NCBI RefSeq assembly: GCF_051020955.1
Contig: NC_135013.1
Span: 3,936,501 to 4,000,500 of the forward strand
DNA length: 64,000 nucleotides
From: Megalopta genalis
Lineage: Eukaryota; Arthropoda; Insecta; Hymenoptera; Halictidae
Reading direction: 5' to 3'
The notes below the pieces were generated by a model. That model searched no databases. It saw nothing but the letters and a program-made list of their open reading frames with translations, and was not told the DNA's origin. Numbering within the stretch: the stretch's first letter is position 1; every line of letters begins with the position of its first letter. Positions 27,001 to 36,211 of this stretch are shown in pieces. The position numbers and the translations under genes were made by a program.

Positions 27001-28043
27001 TGTAATACTTTTGAAAGTGATTTTTCCTACAAGGCACTTTCTGTTAGAAACAAACAAACATTAAAGACAAATATAGCACTTACATGTTCTGTCATAACTG
27101 CTTCCATCTTTTTCTCTGCCTGCGATGTAAATTCTGCGAATAAGGTACGCATCACAAATTCTCCAGGTCCTATATCCATATCTGCCATTTGTAATGGTTT
27201 CACTGTTTCCTTCTGAGCACCCCAAGGTAACACTACAGTTATTGCACTCACTCTACTGGAACTTGATTCTAAAATATTGTAAACTTTAGAGTATATCCAT
27301 GTTTTCGAACTTCACTATATAAACTATGTTTACCATTGCCAGAAACTGAAGTACTGGCTGTATGTATGCTAACAGCATCACTACTTTCTCCTTGCGTTGT
27401 TCCATGAACAGTAAGTAAATCTGTAGATGATTCAGGTACGTTTTGAGAAGATGATTCTGCTATTATTTCGTGCAATCCTTCGCCATGTATGGCTCTAGGT
27501 TCAGAGGCTTCTGACAAAAATATAAAGTTTACACATCGGGAACATTTTGTACTTCACAAATATTGTTAAATAAAAACGTAAAACTATGTCTTCTATGTTC
27601 AAACACAAATATCTTTGGTGAATGTGTACGAAAACTACCGGTAAAGGAATATTCTGACTTCTAACACTAGATGATTCTGCATGATGGTAGAGACTAACAG
27701 ATGAAGCCCCATTCTGTAACGTAACAGATGCCTGCAATGAACACTAACTTAATTATATTAAGCTTGATACCTGTCTTTGAACATATAGAAATTTGAAATG
27801 AACTGTAATTTATAGAAATGAATAGAAGAAACCAAGGCATACCAGGTTGTGCCTCATTTCCAGGAGTTGGTTGGGTCTCTCCACCTGCGATGGAATCATT
27901 TAATTCATAATACCTCTCTTTTAATAAATGCTTATCTGCAGATACATTTATACATGCATTAACATATAAACCAAAAATGAACAGTGCTTAACAGTTTAAT
28001 AATAACAATATAGTATAAATAATATTTATTTACCCTCAGTCAT
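1..28043 (-). CDS. fry: Protein furry (fry), N-terminal ~2,100 codons, 3' end beyond window
   Basis: Furry is a giant HEAT/armadillo-like scaffold that activates NDR/Tricornered kinases with Mob proteins and controls polarised growth and dendrite tiling (family knowledge). Coding exons, in transcript order: 28043-28034, 27884-27843, 27510-27334, 27268-27084, 27026-26827, 26759-26550, 26473-26266, 26175-26038, 25949-25715, 25642-25239, 25153-24442, 24356-24186, 24115-23926, 23852-23676, 22806-22660, 22342-22172, 22108-21959, 21873-21704, 21633-21362, 21285-21131, then 11621-11412, 7706-7570, 3360-3256, 3167-3033, 2598-2330, 2245-2119, 1576-1386, 1293-659, 587-422, 281-<1. All junctions are GT-AG with matching phases except 21131 to 11621, where one exon seems to be missing. 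Family hallmarks are GPGEFVMRTLFAEF near residue 110, MITGERKPRIDLFRTCVAA, LLQYLLPWLHNMELVD and VFLGLDHSRPLV. The start ATG opens MTEGGETQPTPGNEAQP; 5' UTR exons were not resolved. Confidence 0.93.
659..1293 (-). CDS. fry: fry exon with long polyproline insertion
   Basis: One 635-nt exon of furry. It begins with the conserved CNIAVMLLTDVVVDG and VFLGLDHSRPLV segment, then becomes a low-complexity stretch at about 785-965. There, runs of up to sixteen prolines alternate with Ser/Thr (SSSPPPP, PESSIFTST). It ends NPAVIDNCKDYSNHHAY at a GTGAGG donor. The opposite strand reads as polyglycine, which is only a shadow. Vertebrate FRY has a Ser-rich but not Pro-rich linker here (from memory), so the tract looks like a lineage-specific expansion of GGC/GGT/GGA triplets in an otherwise conserved scaffold. 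Polyproline tracts can bind SH3, WW or EVH1 domains, but no such function is shown here. Confidence 0.85.
1577..2118 (-). other. fry intron largely made of a MITE
   Basis: This 542-bp intron of fry is mostly occupied by a family A palindromic element at 1706-2045, leaving about 130 bp next to the acceptor side and about 70 bp next to the donor side. Nothing else is recognised in it. Confidence 0.7.
1706..2045. mobile_element. Palindromic MITE family A, copy 1
   Basis: Non-coding foldback element. The left end TACAGGGTG lacks about 30 bp present in other copies; the right end is TTTTGGGACACCCTGTA. The arms share CTCCGAGGCACCGTTAACGA with its inverse and flank a GC-rich core containing ACCAATGAG and its mirror ATTGGTCACTG. 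TA at both edges and terminal inverted repeats suggest a Tc1/mariner-type MITE (inference). It lies inside a fry intron. Confidence 0.85.
2671..2917. mobile_element. TTAA-flanked MITE family B, copy 1
   Basis: Begins TTAACCCTTTGCACTC and ends GAGTGCAAAGGGTTAA, so the ends are inverted repeats bounded by TTAA, the target site typical of piggyBac-type elements. The interior is AT-rich and non-coding, with GTGCCTCAGAGTCACCACTCG near the right end. It lies in the fry intron upstream of exon 2598-2330. Confidence 0.8.
3540..4204. repeat. 112-bp tandem repeat, about 6 copies
   Basis: The marker GGAATTACTC recurs at 3617, 3729, 3841, 3953, 4065 and 4177, exactly 112 bp apart. Units are AT-rich (AAATATATTTCAAAAATCTR type) and differ by a few substitutions. 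It is a satellite-like array inside a fry intron. Open frames through it are artefacts of the repeat. Confidence 0.95.
4459..4531 (+). tRNA. tRNA-Ala (anticodon AGC), copy 1
   Basis: The 73-nt cloverleaf has acceptor stem GGGGGCG/CGCCTCC with the G3-U70 wobble that marks alanine tRNAs, D arm GCTC..GAGC, anticodon stem CTCGC/GCGAG, loop TTAGCAT (anticodon AGC) and T arm CCGGG/CCCGG. The discriminator is A. There is no intron, and the gene is followed by a short T run as Pol III terminator. It lies in a fry intron on the opposite strand to fry. Confidence 0.98.
4612..4684 (+). tRNA. tRNA-Ala (AGC), copy 2
   Basis: Identical in sequence to the copy at 4459, 80 bp downstream, followed by a run of T residues at about 4691-4700 that would terminate Pol III. 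Confidence 0.98.
5913..5985 (+). tRNA. tRNA-Ala (AGC), copy 3
   Basis: Identical 73-nt gene with a T8 run just downstream. Its 3' spacer is nearly the same as that of copy 5, showing a block duplication. Confidence 0.98.
6069..6141 (+). tRNA. tRNA-Ala (AGC), copy 4
   Basis: Identical 73-nt gene, 83 bp after copy 3, followed by TTCTTTTTT. Its upstream spacer CACCTGCATCGAACCAGATC matches that before copy 6 with one difference. Confidence 0.98.
6216..6280. mobile_element. Family C MITE, solo left end
   Basis: ACAGTAAGTTCTCCCTAATT and GACGCTC continue into GACAATTTGGAAAGAG, the left terminus of family C. The matching right end is absent: the fragment runs straight into the 44-bp array. Confidence 0.65.
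6280..6962. repeat. 44-bp minisatellite with palindromic core, ~15 copies
   Basis: The unit carries CACGTCTCTCAGACGTG followed by ATAATCATTTCTGACCC and a T-rich GATTTTTGAC tail. The core is a hairpin CACGTCT/AGACGTG with a three-base centre. In units 2 and 4 the centre is inverted (GAG instead of CTC), and units 1-2 and 3-4 form duplicated dimers. It lies between tRNA copies 4 and 5. Confidence 0.93.
7142..7214 (+). tRNA. tRNA-Ala (AGC), copy 5
   Basis: Identical 73-nt gene, followed by TCTTTTTTGG. It starts the third tRNA pair of the cluster. Confidence 0.98.
7296..7368 (+). tRNA. tRNA-Ala (AGC), copy 6
   Basis: Identical 73-nt gene, 81 bp after copy 5, followed by a T7 run. It is the last member of the cluster. 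Confidence 0.98.
7970..8296. mobile_element. TTAA-flanked MITE, family B-like
   Basis: Starts TTAACCCCTTAACTTGTACG and ends GTGCGTTAAGGGGTTAA, giving inverted ends inside TTAA target sites. The interior has repeated CTCGA..TCGAG palindromes and an A/T-rich right half. It is non-coding and lies in the fry intron upstream of exon 7706-7570. Confidence 0.7.
8769..9004. mobile_element. TTAA-flanked MITE family B, copy 2
   Basis: TTAACCCTTTGCACTCGAGT at the left and CGAGTGCAAAGGGTTAA at the right, with the GACTCCGAGGCACCGCTAAA block inverted relative to copy 1. The interior is AT-rich and non-coding. Confidence 0.85.
9282..10680. other. fry intron DNA, no gene recognised
   Basis: Holds MITE family A copy 2, short TATAT-rich repeats at 10,190-10,300 with a recurring TAGGCTATATATTTA motif, and unrecognised open frames at 9282-9629 (minus) and 10475-10675 (plus). 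These show no domain, no splice-compatible fit to fry and no homologue I can name. Confidence 0.45.
9816..10183. mobile_element. Palindromic MITE family A, copy 2
   Basis: TACAGGGTGTCCCAAAATTA at the left and AATTTTGGGCACCCTGTA at the right. The arms include GAAGCAACTTTTTCCTT and GTTAACGAGTTATTAACGA. The GC-rich core again has ACCAATGAG mirrored by CTCATTGGTCACTG. Confidence 0.9.
11041..11258. mobile_element. Family C MITE, copy 1
   Basis: Foldback element with AAATGGACAAGTTGGCAAGA at the left and TTGCCAAGTTGTCCACTTTC at the right. Inner arms contain GCTTCGCGGCTCG and its inverse CGAGCCGCGAGGCTCGA. It ends about 150 bp from fry exon 11621-11412, on the donor side. Confidence 0.75.
11412..11621 (-). 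CDS. fry: fry exon (LSRQLAQLHPELTMPMFS segment)
   Basis: Exon bounded by acceptor TTCCAG and donor GTGAGT, phase 1 to phase 1. It encodes an insect-variable Ser/Gly-rich start followed by YCRNQMYLSRQLAQLHPEL, which corresponds to the vertebrate FRY segment with LARMYPELTLPLFSE. It joins in frame to exon 7706-7570 (EITHRFQTARREVRQ). The sequence that should precede it (about 50-60 residues in vertebrate FRY) was not located upstream. Confidence 0.85.
11870..12060. repeat. AT-only repeat tract
   Basis: About 190 bp of TATTA/ATATAT with almost no G or C. Low-complexity DNA within the large fry intron. Confidence 0.85.
12061..12779. other. fry intron DNA, nothing supported
   Basis: Mixed-composition DNA with two overlapping short open frames (12284-12565, 12562-12747). 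I recognise neither product, and neither strand shows exon-like splice borders matching fry. Confidence 0.4.
12790..13700. repeat. Variable-length minisatellite (TATTAAATAG core)
   Basis: More than twenty units of about 25-37 bp built from GTATTTATCTGACTCTTATT and AAATAGCTT. Unit length varies by loss of TATTTATCT blocks, and some subunits recur as higher-order groups (for example the segment at 12,826-12,935 is echoed at 12,960-13,060). Confidence 0.93.
15211..15560. repeat. Tandem duplication in the GPCR 5' leader region
   Basis: Two copies of a ~179-bp GC-rich segment start at about 15212 (CGACGATCGAACAACAAACA) and 15391 (CGACGATCGAACAAACACCG). They share CATCCGGTTGATCCGCGCC and AAAGAAAAAGATCGGCTATA with about 10% difference. 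They lie a few hundred bases upstream of the receptor start codon and may be part of its promoter or 5' UTR. Confidence 0.85.
15878..20644 (+). CDS. Class A (rhodopsin-like) neuropeptide-type GPCR
   Basis: Three coding exons, 15878-16810, 20251-20452 and 20535-20644, join in phase (0, then 1) to give 414 residues. A plasma-membrane receptor is predicted. TM1 holds LGNCLSVIVFF (GN signature). TM2 holds LAALAISDTGFL. TM3 begins with the disulphide Cys (FCQFFIYL) and ends VFTIERFIAV, an ERF in place of DRY. TM4 is LTMLAMILCSPVLWF. ECL2 has TECGH for the disulphide. TM5 is TFAIPFTVIIVLNVL, TM6 is VFLCFNLPAYVL (FxxxxLP), and TM7 is FNTNFGINFILY (NPxxY variant), followed by helix 8 GQNFRRAL. An NRT glycosylation site lies near residue 30. 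ATG 15878 is the first in-frame start; ATG 15974 is an alternative. It resembles insect receptors labelled thyrotropin-releasing-hormone-receptor-like or CNMamide receptor, but the ligand is inferred. Nested in a fry intron on the opposite strand. Confidence 0.9.
17150..17790. repeat. Degenerate minisatellite in GPCR intron
   Basis: About 20 imperfect units of roughly 27-33 bp with the pattern TTTTATTTTTCATTCTAGAG then AATTGTT. TATAGAAACGTTTCC variants occur in the right half. Confidence 0.9.
18507..19142. mobile_element. Putative non-autonomous DNA transposon
   Basis: The left end is CAGTGACCTATGGTCATTCA followed by AAATCATTCAAGG. The right end, reverse-complemented, is CAGCGGTCTATGATTGAAAG followed by TCATTCAAGG. 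These imperfect 30-bp inverted ends starting CAG are hAT-like, but no matching 8-bp target duplication is visible. No transposase is encoded in the 636 bp. Confidence 0.5.
19763..20116. mobile_element. Family C MITE, copy 2 (double hairpin)
   Basis: The ends ACAGTAATGTCTCTCTAATT and its inverse bracket two back-to-back foldbacks. Each reads CGATTATTCGAGCCT, then a T/A-rich loop and CACAATTATAAAAATGAGCC. It sits about 135 bp upstream of GPCR exon 2. Confidence 0.8.
20251..20452 (+). CDS. GPCR exon 2 (TM7 and helix 8)
   Basis: The acceptor follows TTTCAG. The exon encodes EAVYATRSVALAQQICNLLF, then NTNFGINFILYCATGQNFRR and the basic start of the cytoplasmic tail. It ends AGTG before GTACGT. 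The last exon, 20535-20644, adds SKIGRPSNASIRRSTTTT and a tail ending in ELNVISQ with stop TGA. Confidence 0.88.
22660..22806 (-). CDS. fry: fry candidate cassette exon (147 nt)
   Basis: The stretch has an acceptor at TCTAG and a donor at GTGAGC. It is exactly 147 nt, phase 2 on both sides, and open in the fry frame (reads GQHTVEFGVLCMSKELSQ then SLENLGGAQTLPGRF). The flanking exons 23852-23676 and 22342-22172 are also phase 2/phase 2, so the segment can be included or skipped without changing the frame. I do not recall a clear counterpart in vertebrate FRY. It could be an alternative exon or a constitutive insect exon; codon quality and the strong donor favour a real exon. Confidence 0.6.
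22807..23675. other. fry intron with short GA repeat
   Basis: About 870 bp. It contains an AGAGAGAGAGACAGACAGAG microsatellite at 23,113-23,152 and otherwise unique AT-rich DNA. Nothing else is recognised. Confidence 0.6.
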
Positions 28044-31000
28044 TTTGATAATATGCCTTTTCTTTAGACAGCATTAATACACAGTAATGTCATGTTGTAC
28101 ATAAAGAGCATTTTCATTCTAAAACAATAGAAAGAAAATGTTATATAAGCTACTCATTTTTAACATTTAACTTTTTTTAGAAAAAAAAAAGAGTATAAAT
28201 GTGAATAACAAATACAAGGATGTGTACGCATAGAATGCCCTTTAATTCATTAATTCGACATTACTCCGGTGTCAATTATTGTAATGTCCGATTACCATCG
28301 ATGTTTATTAACAATGTTTTTTAACTGTTATTATTGGAAGATAACACGACCACATCAGGCTTTCCATTTATTGTCACAACAGTTTTTCAAGCCCATCAGA
28401 TTTTAGTTTATAGTTTGCGCGAAATTGTATTGGATTACAAATGAACGATGAGTATTATTTAATTAAACCGCAACCAAATTGATAGATTGTGGACAGCCAT
28501 AACCTGAGACTGAGACGCAAAGTGATAACACTGTGAAGCTATATAATTCGATTAAAAAATGTCACCGCAGCGTCATGTTATCATTGTACATAGATAACCG
28601 GCAGGTATTCGAAAATTCATTATAACAAACACATGATTTACCGTAAAATGCGACAAAATAGCAATTTAGTTGTACGTCTGACGTTTCATAAATGTCCGGC
28701 TTGATTCGTGTGTATATGTACTTGGTAGTTTCATATTCCACACACGTTCCTTCATTTAATCTGCTTTACATGGCACCACCAGAGGGTGTTGGGTTTACAT
28801 TAACACATTACAAATCTTTAGAAAGTACTTAAACGCCTCTGTATGTATCTTTCCATTGTCTGCTAGATCTGTATTTCTGTGCTGTAAATATTTATAATTA
28901 CATACTAATATTTTTTATGATTTTAAGTGCAACCACGTACATATTCCTAATGTTCCTGCCAACCACAGCTTTACGGACTTAAATGTACATATGTACTTCG
29001 AGAAATTTTACGACATACATACATACATATACACAGATATCGATTGGATATTCCAATTTTCGATTGAATCTATTTTCGTAACAATTGACATTGAATCTGT
29101 GCTACTATACCATCTGCAGATACTACCGACAGAAACCATAGAATAAGGTGTTAGGAAGTTTCTAATATCTGCAGCGACCCTGGCAATGAAGCACCTTACA
29201 TTAGCCTACTCTATTGGAAGTTTGGTAGTTATGCTGATTAACTTGATATTTACAAGGATAAATTTTTGTTCCTTTGTAGGAGTAGTACGTACACATAAAT
29301 GATGCAAAATGATCAAGCAGTGTTAAGCCATGGTGTCAACAATTGTCCATGGCAAAGGTGACTCAGAAATGAATAAACAGCTTCATCAATATACATATTT
29401 CCTACTAACACAATATTTGTTTATAATCTTCGCTACTTTAGCGAGACAGTATAGTTATATACAAATTCGACTTTCTGTAGTCATTGTCTTGAGCAACAGA
29501 AAGTGTCCAACGTCATATTTATCTTTATATAATGCAGCTGTTTATCGGTAACGAGGGCGAAAGTGTGTAATTTTCCGCCAACGGCGGTGGTTGTTTCCGC
29601 AAGATAAATGCAACGAAAGTACTCAAAATTAATCTCTAATGTACATATAATAATTACTGTAATCGCATTTTTTTATTGTGTGCCTCTATCTTTCTCCTTC
29701 CCAAATTACCAATTTCGTGCTTATTTAACGATGATACTGTGCGTTTGTACCAGCTATGGAACCGCTTCGATCTGCTTTCAGGTGCATTGACCATCGTGAC
29801 TTTAGTTAGTGCAGACGGAGACAACTTCCTACGTCATCAAGGTCGTTACTTAATCCAATCCGCACACTTGAGTCCCGCGTTACAAGACCAATATACATAC
29901 ATACATACATACATACATACATACGTACATGCTACGTTTGTTGTGCAGATCGTGTGTTGCGGTATTACATGTCCTTCGATACGATGACGAAGATTATCCT
30001 GTTGCAACGAGGAAACTTGCGAATTTCTTCTATTATTTCATCTCTTTGGCCATGCGTATAGATGTCGCAGTTTATGCCCGAATTTCCCTATTACAGTACT
30101 GTAGCCGATAGCTTTGTAAACGTTACATAATACCGGTTAAAAGCCGAGATATTTGTCGAAAATACAGATACGATAGAAACGATAGAAAAGATATTTCCTT
30201 TTACGTAGCAAACGAGCACGTTTGCCACGTTCGAAAAACAGGAGATATTATATTCGCTAACTAAGAGGTTTCGATTATATTCGCGTAAGTGTTATCAGAA
30301 GACAGATATGTGTAAACGTCTTCAGATAACCATGGGACTTCCTGGTGCAATCTACAGACGTTTACATGAATGAATAAAAGTAAATCGATATTGTAATGAT
30401 ATAGCGGGGTCATTGATTTTAGACTAACATTTTAATATATAGAAAGTAGATAACAATATCCTCTGTGAACGTCTAGATACTGTACTATGGTTGTACGTAT
30501 TTCACAGCCCACCTTTCGAGTAAACTGACACCGTACACTGTACACCAGAGTACCGATAAGAATCATAATTATCATTAGACGCACTCACGTTCCGTGCTTA
30601 CCGCGCTGCTTTCTTCTTAATCTCTACTTATTCATCCAATTGGAAACAGGATGTACAATACGTACGACCACAAAGCATAATGGAACCGTTCTTCTCGTCG
30701 AATCTATAACTAAAAACTATTTTGTAAATTTCGTATGGAAGTTCATATGGGAGTTGCGATGGATAAAAATCGAGGTGTTCGTAAATACGTTACAACGATG
30801 GACGTGCAAAGGTCGTTACAACGAAGTGTCGCGGTTAGCGCGTTAAGTCGAGTCCATTACATTTCATTGATTCTCATGACAAATGGTTGCACGCGCCACG
30901 AGTGAGATACCCGACGTAGACAGAGGACGCATTTAGAGTTAGTCTATTCTCTACAAGGTCCGCCACGTATGTACGTTTCTTCAAGATGTATAAATACTCC

Positions 31001-32565
31001 TTACTTGAAGTTACTCCATTGAACTCTGGCGTTCTGTTCCCTAACATACTGGCCGAACGCCAGGGTTACGCAAGTCGCGCCCCGTTGACCTCCTTCTTCA
31101 CGAGAGATTGACCTTGTATCTCGTTCTTGTATCTTTGACAGCGCAAACTCGAAACCACCCCAAAGACGATCGTTTCGTGGACACGTGTAAAATATCGTTG
31201 TCCTATACGCCGCATACTACAATGTACCATCCCGTATGACGATTAAATGGAACGTGGAAAATAATATCGACAGAGGCACATGAAACTAACAACTTAATTT
31301 ATGCATCACGCACGGCCCTGGATTATGGTCAATGCTGGCTATAGGTGCAAGGGTACTCGAGCCGACAACCGACTCGATCGATTTAGGTGGAATATGTACA
31401 TGCTCTATATATGTATATATATATATAGAAATGTTAACCTCAAATCAGATATTAAATTGAACGAATCTTGGTTACGTCTCCTATCCTTGACACAGAGACA
31501 GTGCTTTTCTTGCTTTGTTTAGAAAGAAAGCTTTCCTTGACTGTAAATATTGTATCAAAATGGACTGTTCTATGTTTCAGCACTACACGAAATATATTTC
31601 ATGTACATCACCTTGATGTATAAATAATTTCAATTGTAAATCGATGCTTTTCAGGTCTTAATGATGCAATTAGCGGTTATCGATGATAATTCCTAAGAAT
31701 AATATAACTGAAAATACTTATTTCGCAGGAAACTGCATGGTAACTAAGTAAGAACAGTACTTCGATGGTAAACGAGGATGAACAAAGATGGATGTCGGAC
31801 GCGGGTATTTCGAATATGTTCCATCATTCTTCCGAAACAACGTTTGATGGAATGTACGTCGTCGATTAAAAATAATATTTCTTACACAAAAGTGAACTAA
31901 TTAGAATATTTTTCGAATAAAGATTCAATTTACGACGCCACAGAATTCGTAGATTTGAAAAATCAATTATTACAGTGAAAATATTGTAATTTTTATAAAT
32001 TGTATCGATATTCGGACTCGTTTAACTCGACGGAAAATACGAATGCGTATCGTCACGTGGCAAGCGATCCAAAAAAACGAAATATTTCTGTTCAGCGATT
32101 CCGACGAATTCCCGCCAATTTCCTTCATATTTCGAATACTTTGACACTAGCGACAATCTCGCTGCGCCTTGTACCGGAAATGCGTCAGACGCGCGGGTAA
32201 ACGTCTAATTTTGAAAGGGCTGTCCGTGGACGCATTTTACCAAGCCGATACACGTGCGGCGACCGTGAAAAGAAACAGGAAGGGACCGGTGTCGCAAGAC
32301 ATCCGAGGAAAGGTCACGAATTCGGGAACAGAGTACGCATTGTAGGTGTACAAGGTGTCAGGGTCCCAAGGTGCGGTCGTGCCAGAAGATTGAACCTGCG
32401 CAGAAGTCTGCACGTGACCTGCGCAGCTATTCTTAGCGGAGGTCCGTTCAACGAGAGGAACTCTGCCTCGCTCACTCGTCGTCCGGCGCGCGTCCGAATC
32501 GTAGGAGTTGTTCTCCTCTTCCTTTTATTAACCCGTCTCTCACGCCAAACCACCCAACACACAAA
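28044..32565. other. Intergenic region between fry and the ADP/ATP carrier
   Basis: This 4.5 kb separates the divergent starts of fry (minus) and the carrier (plus), so it should hold both promoters and the untranslated 5' exons. I see an ACAT microsatellite at about 29,893-29,932 and scattered short open frames without domains. No further gene is supported, and transcription starts cannot be placed from sequence alone. Confidence 0.55.
29893..29932. repeat. (ACAT)n microsatellite
   Basis: About nine ACAT units, the last with a G substitution (ACGTACATG). Confidence 0.9.
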
Positions 32566-34819
32566 ATGTCTGGTCTTGGGGATCCAGTTGCCTTCGCCAA
32601 GGATTTCATAGCCGGCGGCGTGGCCGCCGCTATCTCGAAGACGACGGTCGCTCCTATCGAGCGTGTGAAGCTGTTGCTGCAGGTACAGCACATCTCCAAG
32701 CAAATCCCGGAGGATCAGCGTTACAAGGGTGAGTTAGAACCGGTATTAATTATAAGTTGATTCACCGATTTGTCGGCCAGCAGCGATATCGATTGTAACA
32801 AGTTCGAAATTTGAATGTGGTAGTACGCCAGAGGATCGATAGTCGTTCGAAACATGTGACAGTTTAGAGCATTTCTTTCTCTCGTGTCGACATTCCAAAA
32901 GTGCCAATCGATTTCGCTTTGGTCGTAGACGACGGTTAGAGCGAGATTCCCGTTATGTAATGCCGTTTCGTACTATATATCATTAGCAGCGATCAGCCGG
33001 GTGCATTACCAGCGCTCTAATTTCCGACTTTATGTAACGAACGCGAACTTTTGGGGTATTACATAACTTTTACAATATCAATTGAACGGGAAGTCGTGGT
33101 TTTCTGACAACGAGCGGGTCGATATTCGATAAGATGACTCGCCTACCAGATGGCAGCGCGTGGCTTTGCTCTTTGGACAGGATTCCGTGTGCCGATCGAT
33201 GACTGTGCGGCTCAATATGGCCGTCTTGTCTGCTGCAAAGTAGAATTAATTGAACTTGCAATTTTTAACAATGACATAATATAATAAACCGTTTTGGTAT
33301 ATTACTGTCATGAGAAATTGAATAAATATGTAGAAAATATTTGCCTCTTCTTTCAGGAAAATGATAGAAAATCAGATATTCGTGTGCAGAATACAAGCAT
33401 GATACTCGATTGACGAACGTTGCCGAGATTATGCCTTCGCAAATTTCACAATAGTCATCGCTAAAACAAATTATCTGTTAAGGTCAATCGTTCGATAATG
33501 TAATATCGTTGATACGTGTAACATATAAGTTATAAAATTTACTAAAATAGTATTGCTCCTTGACCTTGGTGATCTCAAGTGGTTTTTTTACATAAAACCG
33601 CTAGAAATCCATGAATTTTTTAAAAATTTGCTGTTTTGTTATAAGAGACACGAGATTTCAAAGCAAAGTTGTCCGTAATTCGAAATTTATATAAAATTAA
33701 TATCTATTATTGATTTATTACATAAGTTCAAATACAGTGCTATCAATTTCGTAAATGAAGTATATAGATATTTTGACTTATCTTTATACTTTAATAATAC
33801 ACTGACGGCAAACTATTTAAATTTATTTATTGCAAATTCAGTAATTGATTATGAAAATTATATTCATCGAAAATAAATACATGAAACTATATAAATAATT
33901 TTTCCTATTTCAGGTATGGTCGATTGTTTTGTGCGCATTCCAAAGGAACAAGGATTCGCGAGCTACTGGCGTGGTAACTTTGCCAATGTCATCAGATACT
34001 TCCCAACTCAGGCTTTGAACTTCGCCTTCAAAGACAAGTACAAGCAAATTTTCCTTGGCGGCGTTGACAAGAACACCCAGTTTATGCGCTATTTCCTTGG
34101 CAATCTTGCATCTGGTGGTGCTGCTGGAGCTACTTCCCTCTGTTTTGTCTACCCACTTGACTTTGCTAGGACCAGGTACTCTTCCTTCACCAAAGAATAT
34201 CTTAGTTTGAACCCCTATTTAGTCACTCTCGCTCTCGCTTTCACTCTCAATAATTTCTAGGTTGGCGGCCGATGTAGGCAAAGCTGGAGGAGAACGTGAA
34301 TTCACTGGTCTTGGAAACTGTTTAACAAAGATTTTCAAGACTGATGGTCTTACCGGTCTATATCGTGGATTCGGTGTATCGGTACAGGGTATCATCATCT
34401 ACCGTGCATCTTACTTTGGTTTCTATGACACTGCCCGCGGTATGCTGCCAGACCCCAAGAAAACACCATTCCTTGTCTCATGGGGTATTGCTCAAGTAAG
34501 TAACTCCCCATCTATTATAGGTTTGTTCGTATAATTATAATTCTTGTACTAATCATTATCGTTACGTTATCCACAGGTCGTAACCACCGTCGCTGGTATC
34601 GTATCTTATCCATTTGACACAGTACGTAGGCGTATGATGATGCAGTCCGGCCGCGCTAAATCCGAAATTTTGTACAAGAGCACTCTTCATTGCTGGGCCA
34701 CTATCTACAAATCGGAAGGTGGCAACGCATTCTTCAAGGGTGCTTTCTCAAACGTTCTCCGTGGTACTGGTGGTGCGCTCGTATTGGTACTTTATGACGA
34801 AATTAAGAATCTCCTCTAA
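32566..34819 (+). CDS. sesB: ADP/ATP translocase (mitochondrial carrier)
   Basis: Inner-membrane carrier exchanging cytosolic ADP for matrix ATP. Exons 32566-32728, 33914-34175, 34261-34495 and 34577-34819 join in phase to 903 nt, 300 residues, the usual length for this family. Three mitochondrial-carrier repeats are visible, each with the Px[DE]xx[KR] signature: PIERVK in repeat 1 (about residue 30), PLDFARTR in repeat 2 and PFDTVRRR in repeat 3. The diagnostic nucleotide-carrier motif RRRMMM follows in repeat 3. The start MSGLGDPVAFAKDFIAGGVA matches insect members. Insects can have duplicate genes (sesB and Ant2), so the symbol denotes the family rather than strict orthology. All four coding exons are intact, with GT-AG introns of 1,185, 85 and 81 bp. 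Confidence 0.97.
32729..33913 (+). other. ADP/ATP carrier intron 1
   Basis: 1,185-bp intron, AT-rich, with GTGAGT donor and TATTTCAG acceptor. No repeats or genes were recognised in it. Confidence 0.75.
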
Positions 34820-36211
34820 ACTGTTAAAATGATCCTTACCTCATTACCTTCACAATCACAATTGCAAAAATACCATCTTTATTACCCTCACCATCCGATT
34901 TGAAAGCAGTTATCAGACAAAGTGATTCCCAGGATCACTATCAAGAACATTAACCAACTGTCGAGAAATTCAGAAACGATTCAGACTGAGGTGTTTCGGT
35001 AGTAACCTGTGAAATGCATGAAACTCGGCAGAAATGTGTATCTTGATTGTAGAAGAGAATTCGCTTAATTTATTGCCGGATTCAGTATTTTCTTGCAGCG
35101 GTTCACATGTGCTATTTTCATATTCCATTTTCACACAAAAAAAAGAGGAGAAAAGACAAGATATATTCAAAATATATCTGGAGCTAAAGATGCAAATTAA
35201 CAGCATAATGGACATATGAAACGTTTAATACATGTGACCAAGTAGACGATGGTTGGGTCACTAAGTAGTGAAGATAAGTATCCAAAATACGAGCGTATAC
35301 ATACAATTGAGCGAGAGAAGGGCGCGCGACGAAATATCATTACGGCGAAGGCAGGGCGCGTAGACTTGGGCCGCCCCCTGCCCTTATTCTCGGCCCGTTG
35401 TAGATAAATAATAAACGATCATGGTAACAGCGATGTTCATCGAGTTTCAGTGAACAATAATTTAATTTCGCACTACAAATAACTACGTGTAAGATAATGA
35501 GAAGCGTTACTCAATACACATGCATCTAATCTGTTCATGTTAGGATGCGTGCAGAGTAAACGGCAGAATCAATAAAAATGATCTAAAATTTCAAAAGATG
35601 CTTTATTTTCTTCCTCATATCGTTATAGTACACTTCGCTTTTGATAAGTAATTAGATTTAGTAAATAGCAAATTCTGAGATTTATGATTCAAAGCAGTCG
35701 AAAGTAGCAAGTGTATCTCACATATTCTTATGTAGTAAAATTGTATATTCTTTAAAGGAATAATTACATTCAGCATATATTAGACATATGTTTCATTCAT
35801 TGAGTTCTTAATACAAACACACCAAATAAAGAGCACAAAACTTGTGGTATCATTAATTCACTGATACAGCAAATTAATGATTATAAGGAAAATGTTTCTC
35901 CTTCGATACATATTTCATTTTTGATTTTCATTCAACTTATGTATGAAGTTTTTGGAATGCTTTTACGCACATACAATTTTTATAATACGCTTGTCTTATA
36001 TGAAAATGAAAAATGTATATATTATTTCTATATGAGTTTAACATTAAGTTGAATGATTGGTATATAAGTGAGTTGCGTTATCTATTTGTGATATTTACAC
36101 AGTAGAAAAGAGATCCACAAACACTGATAAGGAATGATAGGAAATCTTGGGACACAATATACAGTAGACAATCTTATATACATTCTTTGAGCGGTAACAT
36201 TAAGAAACACA
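34820..36211. other. Convergent 3' region of the carrier and the Got1 gene
   Basis: The carrier stop codon is at 34819 and the Got1 stop is at 36212 on the other strand, so both 3' UTRs must lie here. AATAAA signals on the plus strand occur at 35410 and 35571 and could end the carrier transcript. No other gene is supported. Confidence 0.6.

Noticed and set aside
27650..27722. Possible extra fry exon (ASVTLQNGASSVSLYHH)
   Set aside because: It has an AG acceptor and GT donor, but its open frame needs phase 0 while the neighbouring exons are phase 1, and the phase-1 reading hits a stop. It could belong to an isoform with another first exon, so it is not included.
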